Below, one piece after another: positions 7,291-14,900 of a stretch of DNA of 64,000 nucleotides. The stretch lies in NCBI GenBank assembly GCA_012798135.1, contig JAAZNU010000221.1:1-64000 (forward strand), written 5' to 3'. How positions within the stretch are numbered: the first letter of the stretch is position 1; each line of letters begins with the position of its first letter. This stretch comes from Veillonellaceae bacterium (lineage in GTDB: Bacteria; Bacillota_C; Negativicutes; UBA1444). Made by a program: the position numbers and the translations under genes. The notes under the pieces were generated by a model. The model did not search any database and was not told where the DNA came from. It saw nothing but the letters and a program-made list of their open reading frames with translations.

Positions 7291-7940
7291 TGGCACGCTG
7301 CGATCCGGGAACGGAGTTCACGACCACGGTGCGTGGCATGCTCATGGAGATGCCGCTCTGGGCACCGTTGAAAGCGAAGTACCTGAGCATCTTCGAAGCC
7401 GACGACACCTGGGTCTGGGGATCGAGCGCACCGATCGAGGCCTGGGAGCGGGTCTACCCCAACGAGCCGGTCTTTCAGGTCCCACGTCTCCTGGCGGTCG
7501 GCGATCACGTCTACTGCTACTACGACGGCGACCCTGACAACCTGCCGTGGATCGAGAAGATCCGGGTGGTTGATGTCGTCACGTACGCCGGCGGCACCAA
7601 GGTCCAGTGGGTCGTGGAGGACAGCTACGATCTGGACAACGAACTGGACGACACGGCTGGCGGGGTTAGGAAAGCGATCGAGCCCAGTGTCGAGGAGAAG
7701 GAGGCCCTCGCACTGGGTGGCATCGTGATGCCGGAGGAGCCCATGGACGCGAAGGTGATGTACAAGATGTACGATGAGATCGCGAAGGCGATGGGCGTCC
7801 CGAAGGACTTCCTCGAGGGCAAGCCGCCCCGGGGCTACAAGTACCTGTCCACCAACCTGCGGGATGAGGATGCGCCGGCTCCGAAGTCGGAGCCTCAGCC
7901 GGTGACGCTCCCCAAGACGAGGAAGATCGACTCGGAGTAG
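7290..7940 (+). CDS. Hypothetical protein with C-terminal RKIDSE peptide, 216 aa
   Basis: ATG 7290 overlaps the preceding TGA. Residues 1-110 are mixed alpha/beta (start MARCDPGTEFTTTVRGML); a helical region near 150-180 (MYDEIAKAMGVPKDFLEG) is followed by a Pro-rich linker and the ending KTRKIDSE. Co-transcribed with the neighbouring RKI-tagged genes. No family recognised. Confidence 0.7.
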   Translation: MARCDPGTEFTTTVRGMLMEMPLWAPLKAKYLSIFEADDTWVWGSSAPIEAWERVYPNEPVFQVPRLLAVGDHVYCYYDGDPDNLPWIEKIRVVDVVTYAGGTKVQWVVEDSYDLDNELDDTAGGVRKAIEPSVEEKEALALGGIVMPEEPMDAKVMYKMYDEIAKAMGVPKDFLEGKPPRGYKYLSTNLRDEDAPAPKSEPQPVTLPKTRKIDSE

Positions 7941-7942
7941 AG

Positions 7943-8416
7943 ATGGTCTTCAACAAGGACACGTTTCGGGTCATCTGGCGTCCCGGCTCGTTCACCCTGA
8001 GCGAGTCGAACGGCGTCGTGGCGCTCATTGGAGGGACGGTGAAGACGTCCCCCGCTGCTCGGGGGGAGTACCTGTACCGCCGGCTCCTCGAGCGTTTCGG
8101 CGGCCGGACAATCAGCAGCTGGTTGCTCGTGGACATGGCCAAGTTCCTCGAGACCGCCGGCTGGAAACTCGACCGCCCCCAGTGGTACGAGTTCATCCGG
8201 GCGTGGCGCAAGAAGTCCGAGATCGATATGGCCACGACTAGAATCCGGGACATCGAGAACTTCTTCGTGCCCCGTGATGAGCTGGCGGCGAGGGACCCGG
8301 AGCCGTTTGACCCGTGGGCGCCGCCCCCGCCGAGGAAGGAGGAGAAGGTGCCGAAGAGGAAACGGAGGGAGGTCCGGAAGCCGACGAGGGGCCGAAGGAT
8401 CTCCGTGGAGGACTGA
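7943..8416 (+). CDS. Hypothetical protein with C-terminal RRISVED peptide, 157 aa
   Basis: Starts MVFNKDTFRVIWRPGSF, with a central helical part (YRRLLERFGGR..SSWLLVDMAKFLETAGWKL style). A long Pro/Lys/Arg linker follows (PPPRKEEKVPKRKRREVRK), then the ending GRRISVED. The stop overlaps the start of the next gene (TGATG). Third consecutive protein with the shared C-terminal peptide. Confidence 0.7.
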   Translation: MVFNKDTFRVIWRPGSFTLSESNGVVALIGGTVKTSPAARGEYLYRRLLERFGGRTISSWLLVDMAKFLETAGWKLDRPQWYEFIRAWRKKSEIDMATTRIRDIENFFVPRDELAARDPEPFDPWAPPPPRKEEKVPKRKRREVRKPTRGRRISVED

Positions 8417-10380
8417 TGCTGCTCAACCGTGTCGTCCGGTCCTTCAACTTCCAGCGCATGGACTACGACTTCGAAGAGCCGATGTTCGAGGACGTCCTAG
8501 GCACTCCCCGTCTGACGTCTGTGGGCGGGATGGCTGACAGTTGGGAGTGGACCTGCTCGATATCGAAGACGGCCGGGAAGATATGGACCGCCCCGCAGAG
8601 GGTGCGGCTGAACGATCGACTGCGCGTCGAGGGGTGGAACCCCGCATCGGGGTGGTCGCTCTGGATGGTGATCGAGCTCTACCAAGACGACGTCGGTGGC
8701 TTCCCGGTAGTCAACTGGCTGTGCATCGGGGAGGGAAAGGGGCAGTTCGACAGTGCACTCCGTATCGGCGACCGGATGACGCTGATCCGCGTACGGAAGG
8801 ACGAGGGCGGGTTCTTCTGGATTCCGATGGGACCCCGCTGGCGGGAGTTGCGCTACGGCACGAAGCCTCCGTTCATCATCGCCGGCGACGGCATGTTCAA
8901 CGTGCCCGAGTCGGAGATGAAGGAGAAGCTGGAGGGTAAGGAGTTCTTCATCAAGGGCGACCCTGCTGTAGCCGACGAGACGGTGTGGGAGTGCGAGAAC
9001 GAAGTCACGGTTGCTAGGGTCGCCCCCTTCGGGAACGTCGAGCTGTACAACCTGTGCTGCGTGAGGAACCCGGTGGGCAGCATCCTGGTGCCCTCTGAGG
9101 GAACTCCTCTCGCCCCGTTCAAGCCCGACTTCGAGGTGGGCGACGAGATCATCATCCGACTCGACGGCTTCGGCCGGGTGATTTCCGTCGATCTCCAGCC
9201 GGTCCGGTTCAAGGACGGAGACGTGCTACGGCTAGGCCTTGCCAGCAAGACGGGGAGCGTGGCTGAAGTCGGTCCCCTGATGGAGTCGAAGATCCCGATC
9301 AGCGAGATCCGGCCCGAGATGGTGCTGACTCTCAGCCGGGAGCAGGGGGAGTGGAAGTCGGCCGCCGTCTTCCAACCGATCGAGATGACCATGACGGCGG
9401 ACGTCCAGAGGATGTACCAGCTGGGCGATCCGAGCCCGTACTTCATGCCGTCGGGCGTCGGGCAGAAGGGGTACGAGATCCGGCTGAAGTGCATCTACGG
9501 CGTGATGCTGTCGCCGGGGATGACGCTTGAGATCACCCCGCAGATGAAGACCCCGCCGGGGGCCGGCGTCAGCCTGCCGAAGCCGGAGAAGCCCAAGCGG
9601 GCGGCCCTCCAGCAAGCGTACTTGGACAAGGTCCGGCAGAAGCCGTACTTGGACAGCATCGACACCACCAAGGACATCACCAAGCGGACGCCGATGGAGG
9701 TCCTCCCGGTGTCGCTCGATCGAGAGATCGCTCAGGCCTACCGGAAGCTGGCGGACGAGGGGTTCCCGATCACGGACCGCCCTGCATACGTAGCATACCT
9801 GACCATGGATGCCGACATCCTGGCCCGGCTCTGGGAGCTCGCTCGGAGCGGCGGCCTGATGGGCCGACAGGCCAAGGCCGTGCTGGCGTACGACCTGCTG
9901 CTCCAGTTCGCGATCGACGGGAGGAGTCCTGCCGATCTCACTGGGAAGGAGTCCATCCTGTTCAGCGAGTACGTCGACGGAGAGATGAGGAGGCGCATTG
10001 CCAAGCGGCCTCTGGACGAGGTCGAGAAGATTCTACGTATACTGGGCCCGTTGGGCCAGAAGCCGGCGAAGGAGGCACTAATCGCCTTCGCCCGTGAACT
10101 CGACATCACGGTCTACGCCGGCGACACCGTTGAGGTGATGAACAAGAGCATCTTCGTCGACCTCCTCCAGGGTGGCCTGCGCTACGAGAGCACGGTCCGC
10201 TACGGAGAGGAGGAGTCGCAGTCGATCCTGGAGGTGGATGTCGCGTCCATCGGCAGGGCGGTCCGCCAGGTGTCTGAACAGGAAGCCCGCAAGGCGAAGG
10301 TGACGGACGAGGGGAAGGTCGAGGACCTGAGGCCGCCGTCGAACCCGCTGGGCAAGAGGAAGATCTCGTGGGACGACTAG
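8416..10380 (+). CDS. Large hypothetical protein with C-terminal KRKISWDD peptide, 654 aa
   Basis: Residues 1 to about 410 are beta-rich with repeated short domains (GDEIIIRLDGFGRVISVDLQPV and similar). Residues about 430-640 are helical (DREIAQAYRKLADEG, LMGRQAKAVLAYDLLLQFA). It ends NPLGKRKISWDD. Start ATG 8416 is taken from the TGATG overlap; the in-frame upstream extension is a shadow of the previous gene. Probably a structural or morphogenesis protein, from size and position only. Confidence 0.7.
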   Translation: MLLNRVVRSFNFQRMDYDFEEPMFEDVLGTPRLTSVGGMADSWEWTCSISKTAGKIWTAPQRVRLNDRLRVEGWNPASGWSLWMVIELYQDDVGGFPVVNWLCIGEGKGQFDSALRIGDRMTLIRVRKDEGGFFWIPMGPRWRELRYGTKPPFIIAGDGMFNVPESEMKEKLEGKEFFIKGDPAVADETVWECENEVTVARVAPFGNVELYNLCCVRNPVGSILVPSEGTPLAPFKPDFEVGDEIIIRLDGFGRVISVDLQPVRFKDGDVLRLGLASKTGSVAEVGPLMESKIPISEIRPEMVLTLSREQGEWKSAAVFQPIEMTMTADVQRMYQLGDPSPYFMPSGVGQKGYEIRLKCIYGVMLSPGMTLEITPQMKTPPGAGVSLPKPEKPKRAALQQAYLDKVRQKPYLDSIDTTKDITKRTPMEVLPVSLDREIAQAYRKLADEGFPITDRPAYVAYLTMDADILARLWELARSGGLMGRQAKAVLAYDLLLQFAIDGRSPADLTGKESILFSEYVDGEMRRRIAKRPLDEVEKILRILGPLGQKPAKEALIAFARELDITVYAGDTVEVMNKSIFVDLLQGGLRYESTVRYGEEESQSILEVDVASIGRAVRQVSEQEARKAKVTDEGKVEDLRPPSNPLGKRKISWDD

Positions 10381-10589
10381 CCGACCTGGCCGAGGAGGAG
10401 ATCAGGGAGGCCTTCTACAAGAAGGCGAGGGAGCTGGGAGTGCCCCTGGCCGACCTGCCGGCCGATGCGATCGAGCTGATCTACACGACCTTCAGGCTGG
10501 ACTACCTGGGGGTGCTCCCAGCCGATACCAAGGTTCTGCCAGCGCCGCCGGCGCCGGCGAGGGGCAGCCGGAAGATCACGACGGACTAG
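10368..10589 (+). CDS. Small protein with C-terminal SRKITTD peptide, 73 aa
   Basis: GTG 10368 overlaps the end of the previous gene by 13 nt. A compact helical domain (LADLAEEEIREAFYKKAREL) is followed by a Pro/Ala linker and the ending GSRKITTD. In this small protein the shared peptide makes up an obvious tail on a mini-domain. Confidence 0.65.
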   Translation: MGRLADLAEEEIREAFYKKARELGVPLADLPADAIELIYTTFRLDYLGVLPADTKVLPAPPAPARGSRKITTD

Positions 10590-10611
10590 GGGGTGGAAGG
10601 AGGGTGGTGGC

Positions 10612-10752
10612 GTGGTGGCCCGGTTCGTCCTGCTGATCGTCTACGCAGCCCTGGTCTACTGGACGGCGGTCGAGAACCACATGGTGATCCTCGCCGTCCT
10701 GGTGGGGGTCGTACTCGTGGGGGCCCTGGTCCAGGTTCTGCGTGGGAGGTAA
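10612..10752 (+). CDS. Small two-helix membrane protein, 46 aa
   Basis: A GTG start at 10612 (or 10615) lies about 8 nt after GGAAGGAGGG and opens a 46-residue protein with two hydrophobic helices (FVLLIVYAALVYW and MVILAVLVGVVLVGALV) separated by TAVENH, ending in basic RGR. This is the topology of small holins or membrane accessory peptides. Its stop codon lies inside the bulge of the terminator stem. Confidence 0.6.
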   Translation: MVARFVLLIVYAALVYWTAVENHMVILAVLVGVVLVGALVQVLRGR

Positions 10753-10794
10753 GTGTTGGGGGGCGTCAGTCCCCCAACACCTCCCACTTTTTTT
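10742..10794 (+). terminator. Strong intrinsic terminator
   Basis: A 10-bp stem GTGTTGGGGG / CCCCCAACAC (loop of 8) is extended by an outer GTGGGAG / CTCCCAC pairing across a 4-nt bulge, and is followed directly by seven T residues (10788-10794). It separates the RKI-tagged gene block from the tail operon. Confidence 0.9.
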
Positions 10795-10805
10795 CGATCT
10801 CGCCC

Positions 10806-10833
10806 TTGACAGCTCAAACGGTCGGTTTAGGGT
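10806..10833 (+). promoter_or_regulatory. Sigma70-like promoter for a leaderless transcript
   Basis: TTGACA (10806-10811), 16-bp spacer, TAGGGT (10828-10833), immediately after the terminator. The start codon ATG 10841 lies 7 nt after the -10, so the transcript should begin at or next to the start codon. Confidence 0.75.
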
Positions 10834-10840
10834 CCATGCG

Positions 10841-11158
10841 ATGCAGCTGGCAAAACACGAGCTCCAGGAGGCTGCGAAGCAGGCGGCGATCGAGCTGATG
10901 GCGCAGAAGCTTCTCACGGTGAAGGATGTCGCCGAGCTGCTCAACGTGTCGATCAAGACCGTCTACCGCCTCGTCCGGGGAGGCCACCTGGTCTACGTGC
11001 GCCTGACCGATGGTCAGGCGAAGAACCACTGCTGGTTCGCGAGGAAGGACGTCCTGGAGTTCATCGAGAGCAGGCGCACGCGTGTTCAGCCTGCGCCGCC
11101 CTCGAGACAGAAGCGACGTCGGGGACCTGCGAAGGTGAAGGAGGATGATGATGCCTGA
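10841..11158 (+). CDS. Excisionase/MerR-type helix-turn-helix DNA-binding protein, 105 aa
   Basis: Residues about 28-80 (KLLTVKDVAELLNVSIKTVYRLVRGGHL...WFARKDVLEFIES) form the winged HTH of the excisionase/HTH_17 family: a helix-turn-helix, then a hairpin, then a final helix. A basic Pro/Arg/Lys tail follows (RQKRRRGPAK). It lies first in a unit with its own promoter, so it may control that unit; no integrase is nearby, so excision is less likely. No Shine-Dalgarno is present. Confidence 0.8.
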   Translation: MQLAKHELQEAAKQAAIELMAQKLLTVKDVAELLNVSIKTVYRLVRGGHLVYVRLTDGQAKNHCWFARKDVLEFIESRRTRVQPAPPSRQKRRRGPAKVKEDDDA

Positions 11159-11951
11159 TCCGCGGATTCCGGGAGCACCACCGCCGGGGGCACCGCCGCC
11201 CCGCATCGGGATGGCCAGCCTGGCCGGCCAAGAAGTCGATGGGCCGGTCGGGAAGCGGGTCGTCACGCCTGAGAAGGCAGCGGCCATGCACCAGCTGGCC
11301 CAGGCGGCCAGAGAGGCGGCGACCGCACCGCCGAACAGCCCGGCCCTTCCGGAAGTTCCGCAGAAGGAGGAGAAGGAAGCGAACCCGCTCCAGGATGAGC
11401 TGGAGAAGGACGACTTCTACGACTCCCTGAAGGATCGGATGGTCGGTGGCCTGGCCGGCATCCACGACCTCGAGCTGGCCATGGCGATGGCGTTCCTGGA
11501 CAGCAAGGAGCGCCGGAAGAAGATCGAGTCCCGGCTCCAGCCGATCGACCCGAACAGCAGGGTGCTCAAGGGCGAGTTCCGCCAGGTCGTCCCTCTGTGG
11601 GGCCCGGACGCACCCGAGGTCGAGTTCCGTTCCCTCAACGGTCGTGACCAGTTCGCCATCAGCTACATGATGACCGGGGGCGAGATGGCGCAGCTGGGGA
11701 ATGTGGCCAACAACTTCCTCCTCGTGGCTGCCGGCGTGGTGCGCATCGGGGAGGACCGGCTGCCCGAGTTCCCGCAGAAGGGGACGGACGAGGATCGGCG
11801 TCGGGTGCTCAAGGAGCGGCTCGACCGCATCCTCGTCTACCCGTACGAGATGATCTGGGACATGTACGTGAACCACCTCTGGTTCCAGGCCCGCATCCGC
11901 CTGGCACTGTATGGGAAAGACTCCCCCTTTCGATCGATGGCTGCGAAGTAG
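11151..11951 (+). CDS. Probable tail assembly chaperone (first frame)
   Basis: 266 aa. A Pro-rich N terminus (MPDPRIPGAPPPGAPPP) precedes a helical domain with the layout of phage tail-assembly chaperones: L-K-G-E-F near residue 140, V-E-F-R-S-L-N-G-R-D, then a long helical stretch ending WFQARIRLAL. A second gene overlaps its end by 41 nt in the +1 frame, as in the G/G-T pairs of tailed phages, and the tape measure lies downstream on the same strand. AGGAGG at 11139-11144 suits ATG 11151; ATG 11145 and 11148 are in frame. Confidence 0.55.
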   Translation: MPDPRIPGAPPPGAPPPRIGMASLAGQEVDGPVGKRVVTPEKAAAMHQLAQAAREAATAPPNSPALPEVPQKEEKEANPLQDELEKDDFYDSLKDRMVGGLAGIHDLELAMAMAFLDSKERRKKIESRLQPIDPNSRVLKGEFRQVVPLWGPDAPEVEFRSLNGRDQFAISYMMTGGEMAQLGNVANNFLLVAAGVVRIGEDRLPEFPQKGTDEDRRRVLKERLDRILVYPYEMIWDMYVNHLWFQARIRLALYGKDSPFRSMAAK

Positions 11952-12318
11952 GGAAGGATGGGCACTAGCAAACCTGTTCTACGACAAGACGTCGGAGCTG
12001 CCGGAGGCAGGGGATCTGGCAGCCTGGCGAATCCTGCTGGCGGTGCAGTCCCGACGGGTGGCGGCGCAGTTGAAGGAGAAGCTGCTCGATCTGACCCCAC
12101 CGTACGACCCGAAGGGCTCGGAGCTGCCGGGGAGGTATCAGGAGTGGGCGGAGCAGGTCATCCCGGCGATGGAGGAGGAACGGAAGGCGGGGGACGCTCG
12201 GCTGCGGGAGCAGTTGAAGTCCCTCGAGAAGATTTCAGCCCTGCGGGTGACACCGCTGTCGGTGCCGTCCTCTCAGGGGTTGGAGTATGCGCAGCGCCTG
12301 GCGAAGACAGCGTTGTGA
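11911..12318 (+). CDS. Probable second tail-chaperone frame (+1 relative to previous)
   Basis: 135 aa, helical (start MGKTPPFDRWLRSREGWALA), overlapping the previous gene by 41 nt. ATG 11911 has no ribosome site, and the zero frame contains tcc-CCC-TTT at 11922-11930, a CCC-T sequence of the type used for +1 frameshifting in some tail genes. It may therefore be made mainly as a C-terminal extension of the previous protein. Its own stop overlaps the next gene's GTG. Confidence 0.6.
   Translation: MGKTPPFDRWLRSREGWALANLFYDKTSELPEAGDLAAWRILLAVQSRRVAAQLKEKLLDLTPPYDPKGSELPGRYQEWAEQVIPAMEEERKAGDARLREQLKSLEKISALRVTPLSVPSSQGLEYAQRLAKTAL
11922..11930 (+). promoter_or_regulatory. Candidate +1 frameshift site (tcc CCC TTT)
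   Basis: In the frame of the first chaperone the codons are TCC-CCC-TTT. Slippage of tRNA-Pro from CCC to CCT puts the ribosome in the frame of the second gene, giving S-P-F-D-R-W. The nearby GGGAAAG is out of phase for canonical -1 slippage. Confidence 0.4.
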
Positions 12319-12677
12319 TTCCCCTTCCGTCGGTCTGCCCGCAGTGCAGGTCGACGGCGGTGGACCCCGGGCTGGCGATGGCGAGCTGCTGGACGTGCGG
12401 CTGGAAGGGTCCGACAGGCGAGCTGCTGACGGTCGTCTCGGACGGCCTGACCCTGGAGGAGACGGTCGACAAGTTCGCCCGGGATCTGCTCACGGTGGTC
12501 GCCGCCAACCTGTCCAAGCCCCTGGGCGAGTTTCTCCTGCGGTGGGACGTGGTGAAGAAGGGGGACACCGATGTCATCCGGCTGTTGATCGGCAAGTCGG
12601 TCGAGCACATCGCCGGAAACGTGCTGGAGTACCTGCTGGCCTGCGCCGCTCCGGCCGCGCCGGAGGAGAAGAGATGA
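12315..12677 (+). CDS. Zinc-ribbon protein, 120 aa
   Basis: GTG 12315 overlaps the previous TGA (GTGA). The N terminus has CPQC (about residues 8-11) and CWTC (about 25-28), a four-Cys zinc ribbon as in archaeal/phage transcription-factor-like proteins. The rest is helical (LTLEETVDKFARDLLTVVAA). Overlaps the next gene by ATGA. Role unknown. Confidence 0.7.
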   Translation: MIPLPSVCPQCRSTAVDPGLAMASCWTCGWKGPTGELLTVVSDGLTLEETVDKFARDLLTVVAANLSKPLGEFLLRWDVVKKGDTDVIRLLIGKSVEHIAGNVLEYLLACAAPAAPEEKR

Positions 12678-13168
12678 ACGACGAGAAGAACGTTTACCAG
12701 GGCTCGATCATCACCGACCCCGACGAGGAGGGGAAGGTCCAGGTGCTCGTCCACCTCCCCACCGGAGGGAAGGAGTTCGACAAGGTCCGCGTGGAGTGGG
12801 CTTTCGATGCCGGGTCGGAATCGGCACCTGGCGAGCTTGGACCCAGGCCGATGGCCGGCGACCGGGTGCTGATTCGTGTCGTGAACGGGGAGCCGCCCTT
12901 GGTCGTTGGGATCATCGGGGTGAATGCTCGTTCGCCGGGCGCTGTCGAGCCGCTGGCCCCCAGGTCGGTTCCCCAGGAAGCCGTAGAGGCGCCGGTCCGG
13001 AAGAACTACGTGGACGATCTGCTGGCGGCAGACCCTCGGTCGCTCAGTGAGCATCAGGTCCAGATGCGCCAGATGCTCGCTCAGGAACGTATCGCGGCCA
13101 GCCTCGAGAGGCTCGTGAGCATGGCCGACAAGTTGGTCGACGATTACCGTCGCCAGGGGAGGTTGTGA
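12674..13168 (+). CDS. gp5/gpV-like OB-fold baseplate protein
   Basis: 164 aa. Residues 6-90 (VYQGSIITDPDEEGKVQVLV...VRVEWAFD...RPMAGDRVLIRVVNGEPPLVVGII) follow the pattern of the OB-fold at the base of phage/T6SS spikes (gp5 N-terminal domain, gpV): glycine-bounded strands, a W-containing strand, then P-x-x-G-D-x-V. No beta-helix spike or lysozyme domain follows, so it may be the spike base only. The C-terminal 60 residues form a helix bundle or coiled coil. Confidence 0.55.
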   Translation: MNDEKNVYQGSIITDPDEEGKVQVLVHLPTGGKEFDKVRVEWAFDAGSESAPGELGPRPMAGDRVLIRVVNGEPPLVVGIIGVNARSPGAVEPLAPRSVPQEAVEAPVRKNYVDDLLAADPRSLSEHQVQMRQMLAQERIAASLERLVSMADKLVDDYRRQGRL

Positions 13169-13509
13169 TGAAGCTCGAGATGGACGTTCAGGCGATCTAC
13201 GCCGGCATCGACTTCGAGTCCGGGACGCAGTTCTTCATGGCCCGGATGACGAACGGTGTCGACGAGGGCGAGGACGTGCCGATCCCGCAGGAGACGTACA
13301 ACCGTCTGCTGCAGGAGTACCTGAAGACGATCGGCATGTCGCAGTCGAAGCCGGTGGCGAAACCGAGCCCGGCGCCGTCGGAGGAACCGGCGGGCGACGA
13401 TGATGAGGGTGTGACCGTCCAGAGGACGTCTCAGCCGAGGAAGGCGAGGCCCGCCGTCGCAAAGGACGACGACGGGTTCGAACCCCTGCCGGCGCAGGGG
13501 AAGGAGTAG
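13168..13509 (+). CDS. Hypothetical protein, 113 aa
   Basis: Start ATG 13168 overlaps the preceding TGA, with AGGGGAGG upstream. About 60 residues of mixed structure (MKLEMDVQAIYAGIDFESG) precede a long charged and Pro-rich tail. No family recognised; likely a small morphogenesis or regulatory protein of the tail operon, by position only. Confidence 0.65.
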   Translation: MKLEMDVQAIYAGIDFESGTQFFMARMTNGVDEGEDVPIPQETYNRLLQEYLKTIGMSQSKPVAKPSPAPSEEPAGDDDEGVTVQRTSQPRKARPAVAKDDDGFEPLPAQGKE

Positions 13510-13512
13510 CAC

Positions 13513-13806
13513 ATGTCCGCGAAGATCGAGTCGATCCTGGATGCCAAGATGTACGTGGTCCGGACCAACGATGACCGGGAGGGCGAGCAGCTCCACCTGG
13601 TCGCCTACATGCCCCATACCGGGAGGAGCTTGGTCGTCCAGAGCGCCAAGGTTCTGGAGCTCCGATCCGGCGGTGGGTCCTTCAAGGGCCTCTCGGCGGA
13701 GCTCGAGCGGGACTTCGTCGCCCGCATCACGGGGGCTCCGAAGGAGCCGGCGAAGAAGCCGACCCCGAGGAAGAAGTCCCCGGCCGCGGAGGCGGATGGT
13801 GGATGA
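13513..13806 (+). CDS. Hypothetical protein, 97 aa
   Basis: Beta-rich N-terminal domain (MSAKIESILDAKMYVVRTND...LHLVAYMPHTGRSLVVQSAK) followed by a basic Pro/Lys/Ala tail. ATG 13513 follows GGGGAAGGAGTAGCAC. It resembles small phage proteins of unknown role; overlaps the next gene by ATGA. Confidence 0.65.
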   Translation: MSAKIESILDAKMYVVRTNDDREGEQLHLVAYMPHTGRSLVVQSAKVLELRSGGGSFKGLSAELERDFVARITGAPKEPAKKPTPRKKSPAAEADGG

Positions 13807-14120
13807 CGATGAACGTGCGATTGTTGAGCGATCGGTTGATCGTGGAGCTGGAGAAGAAGCCGGAGATGATCGGCGCCATCCACGTTCCCGAAGGGGCCTA
13901 CACGGACACGAACGGGATGGCGAAGGTCCTCGCCGTCGGCCCTGGGCGGGAGCTGCCCAACGGGGCCCGCGTTCCCGTGGACGTGAAGGTCGGACAGAGG
14001 GTATGCATCATCCGCCTGCACGAGAAGACGTCCACCCAAGAGCGGCTCCAGGCGATGCTCGGCGAGGGCCAGCTGATCCTGCGGGAAGACGACATCCTCT
14101 ACGTGGAGGAAGAGGGCTGA
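13803..14120 (+). CDS. groES: GroES-like co-chaperonin (Cpn10)
   Basis: 105 aa, the normal length of GroES. Order of signatures: LLSDRLIVELEKKPE at the N terminus (consensus pLxDRVxV), G-A-I-H-V-P-E-G at the mobile-loop end, M-A-K-V-L-A-V-G-P-G in the core strand, V-K-V-G-Q-R-V, and ILREDDILYVEE at the C terminus (consensus v.E.dilA). The mobile loop is short (EMIGAIHVPE). No GroEL gene is in the window, so it probably works with the host chaperonin, as T4 gp31 does in capsid folding. ATG 13809 is an alternative start. Confidence 0.85.
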   Translation: MTMNVRLLSDRLIVELEKKPEMIGAIHVPEGAYTDTNGMAKVLAVGPGRELPNGARVPVDVKVGQRVCIIRLHEKTSTQERLQAMLGEGQLILREDDILYVEEEG

Positions 14121-14121
14121 C

Positions 14122-14628
14122 ATGAGCTGGTGGGAACGCTACCCCTACCACAGCCTGGACGACCTGAAGACCCTGGTCGAGGCCGCGGCGAAGCTGTCCA
14201 CGGTCCTGGAGATGAGGGTCAGGGCTGGTCTGTTCGAGGTGCGGATGAATGAGGGAGCGACCCAGACGCTGGTGTCGGTGAGGCTGCCGTCGGACGACCT
14301 CCTGGAGCGCGTGAAGACGGACGGGGTGGAGTGGAAGGTGCTGCACCACGGGAACGTGCGGGCGGCCCTGATGGAGGGGGTGGCCACGATGCGCCGGGAA
14401 GGACTCCACGCCAGCCATTTGGCGTCCGGTGACCTCCAAGGTCTTCTCCGGGCCCTCAAGATGTACAACTCGGAGGGCGATCCGGGTCTGGCGAAGTGGC
14501 TCGGCGGCCTGGAGCTGGTCGATCATCGAGGATTCGGGACGGATGTTCACTTGCTGTGCGGTGGTCCCCGGGTACATGGGTCGATCGCCGACATCACCAT
14601 GATCGTCCGCCTGGAGGAGGAGCCGTGA
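14122..14628 (+). CDS. Hypothetical protein, 168 aa
   Basis: Start MSWWERYPYHSLDDLKTLVE; mixed alpha/beta throughout with no Cys cluster or membrane segment. Separated by 1 nt from the GroES gene, so probably co-translated. No family recognised. Confidence 0.65.
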   Translation: MSWWERYPYHSLDDLKTLVEAAAKLSTVLEMRVRAGLFEVRMNEGATQTLVSVRLPSDDLLERVKTDGVEWKVLHHGNVRAALMEGVATMRREGLHASHLASGDLQGLLRALKMYNSEGDPGLAKWLGGLELVDHRGFGTDVHLLCGGPRVHGSIADITMIVRLEEEP

Positions 14629-14900
14629 ACGACGAGACTTCGAATAGCGAGCAGAACGAGCAGGAGCCGGTGCAAAGGGTGGTGACGTACACCTGTCCTC
14701 GGTGCAAGAAGCGGTTGAAGTACGTGTTCTGGAACTGGAGCATCCAGTCTCTGCGACGCCGGAGTACGCCTCAGTTCGGGGACAAGAGCGTGGGGCGGGT
14801 GAGGGTGTTCATCCCGCTGCACACGCACTCCCAGACGGGAAAGAAGTGTCCGGCCTCGCATCGCCGGCACACGCTCACGGCGTCGAGAGGGCAAGTCTGA
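14625..14900 (+). CDS. Zinc-ribbon-like hypothetical protein, 91 aa
   Basis: GTG 14625 overlaps the preceding stop (GTGA). A polar N terminus is followed by YTCPRCKKRLKYVFW; later single Cys and His residues (KKCPASHRRH) could complete a zinc site. The protein is basic. The stop overlaps the next ATG. Confidence 0.6.
   Translation: MNDETSNSEQNEQEPVQRVVTYTCPRCKKRLKYVFWNWSIQSLRRRSTPQFGDKSVGRVRVFIPLHTHSQTGKKCPASHRRHTLTASRGQV

Noticed and set aside
11913..11919. GGGAAAG as a canonical -1 frameshift site in the tail chaperone overlap
   Set aside because: The heptamer is not in the X-XXY-YYZ phase of the first frame; the CCC-TTT +1 option fits the frames better.
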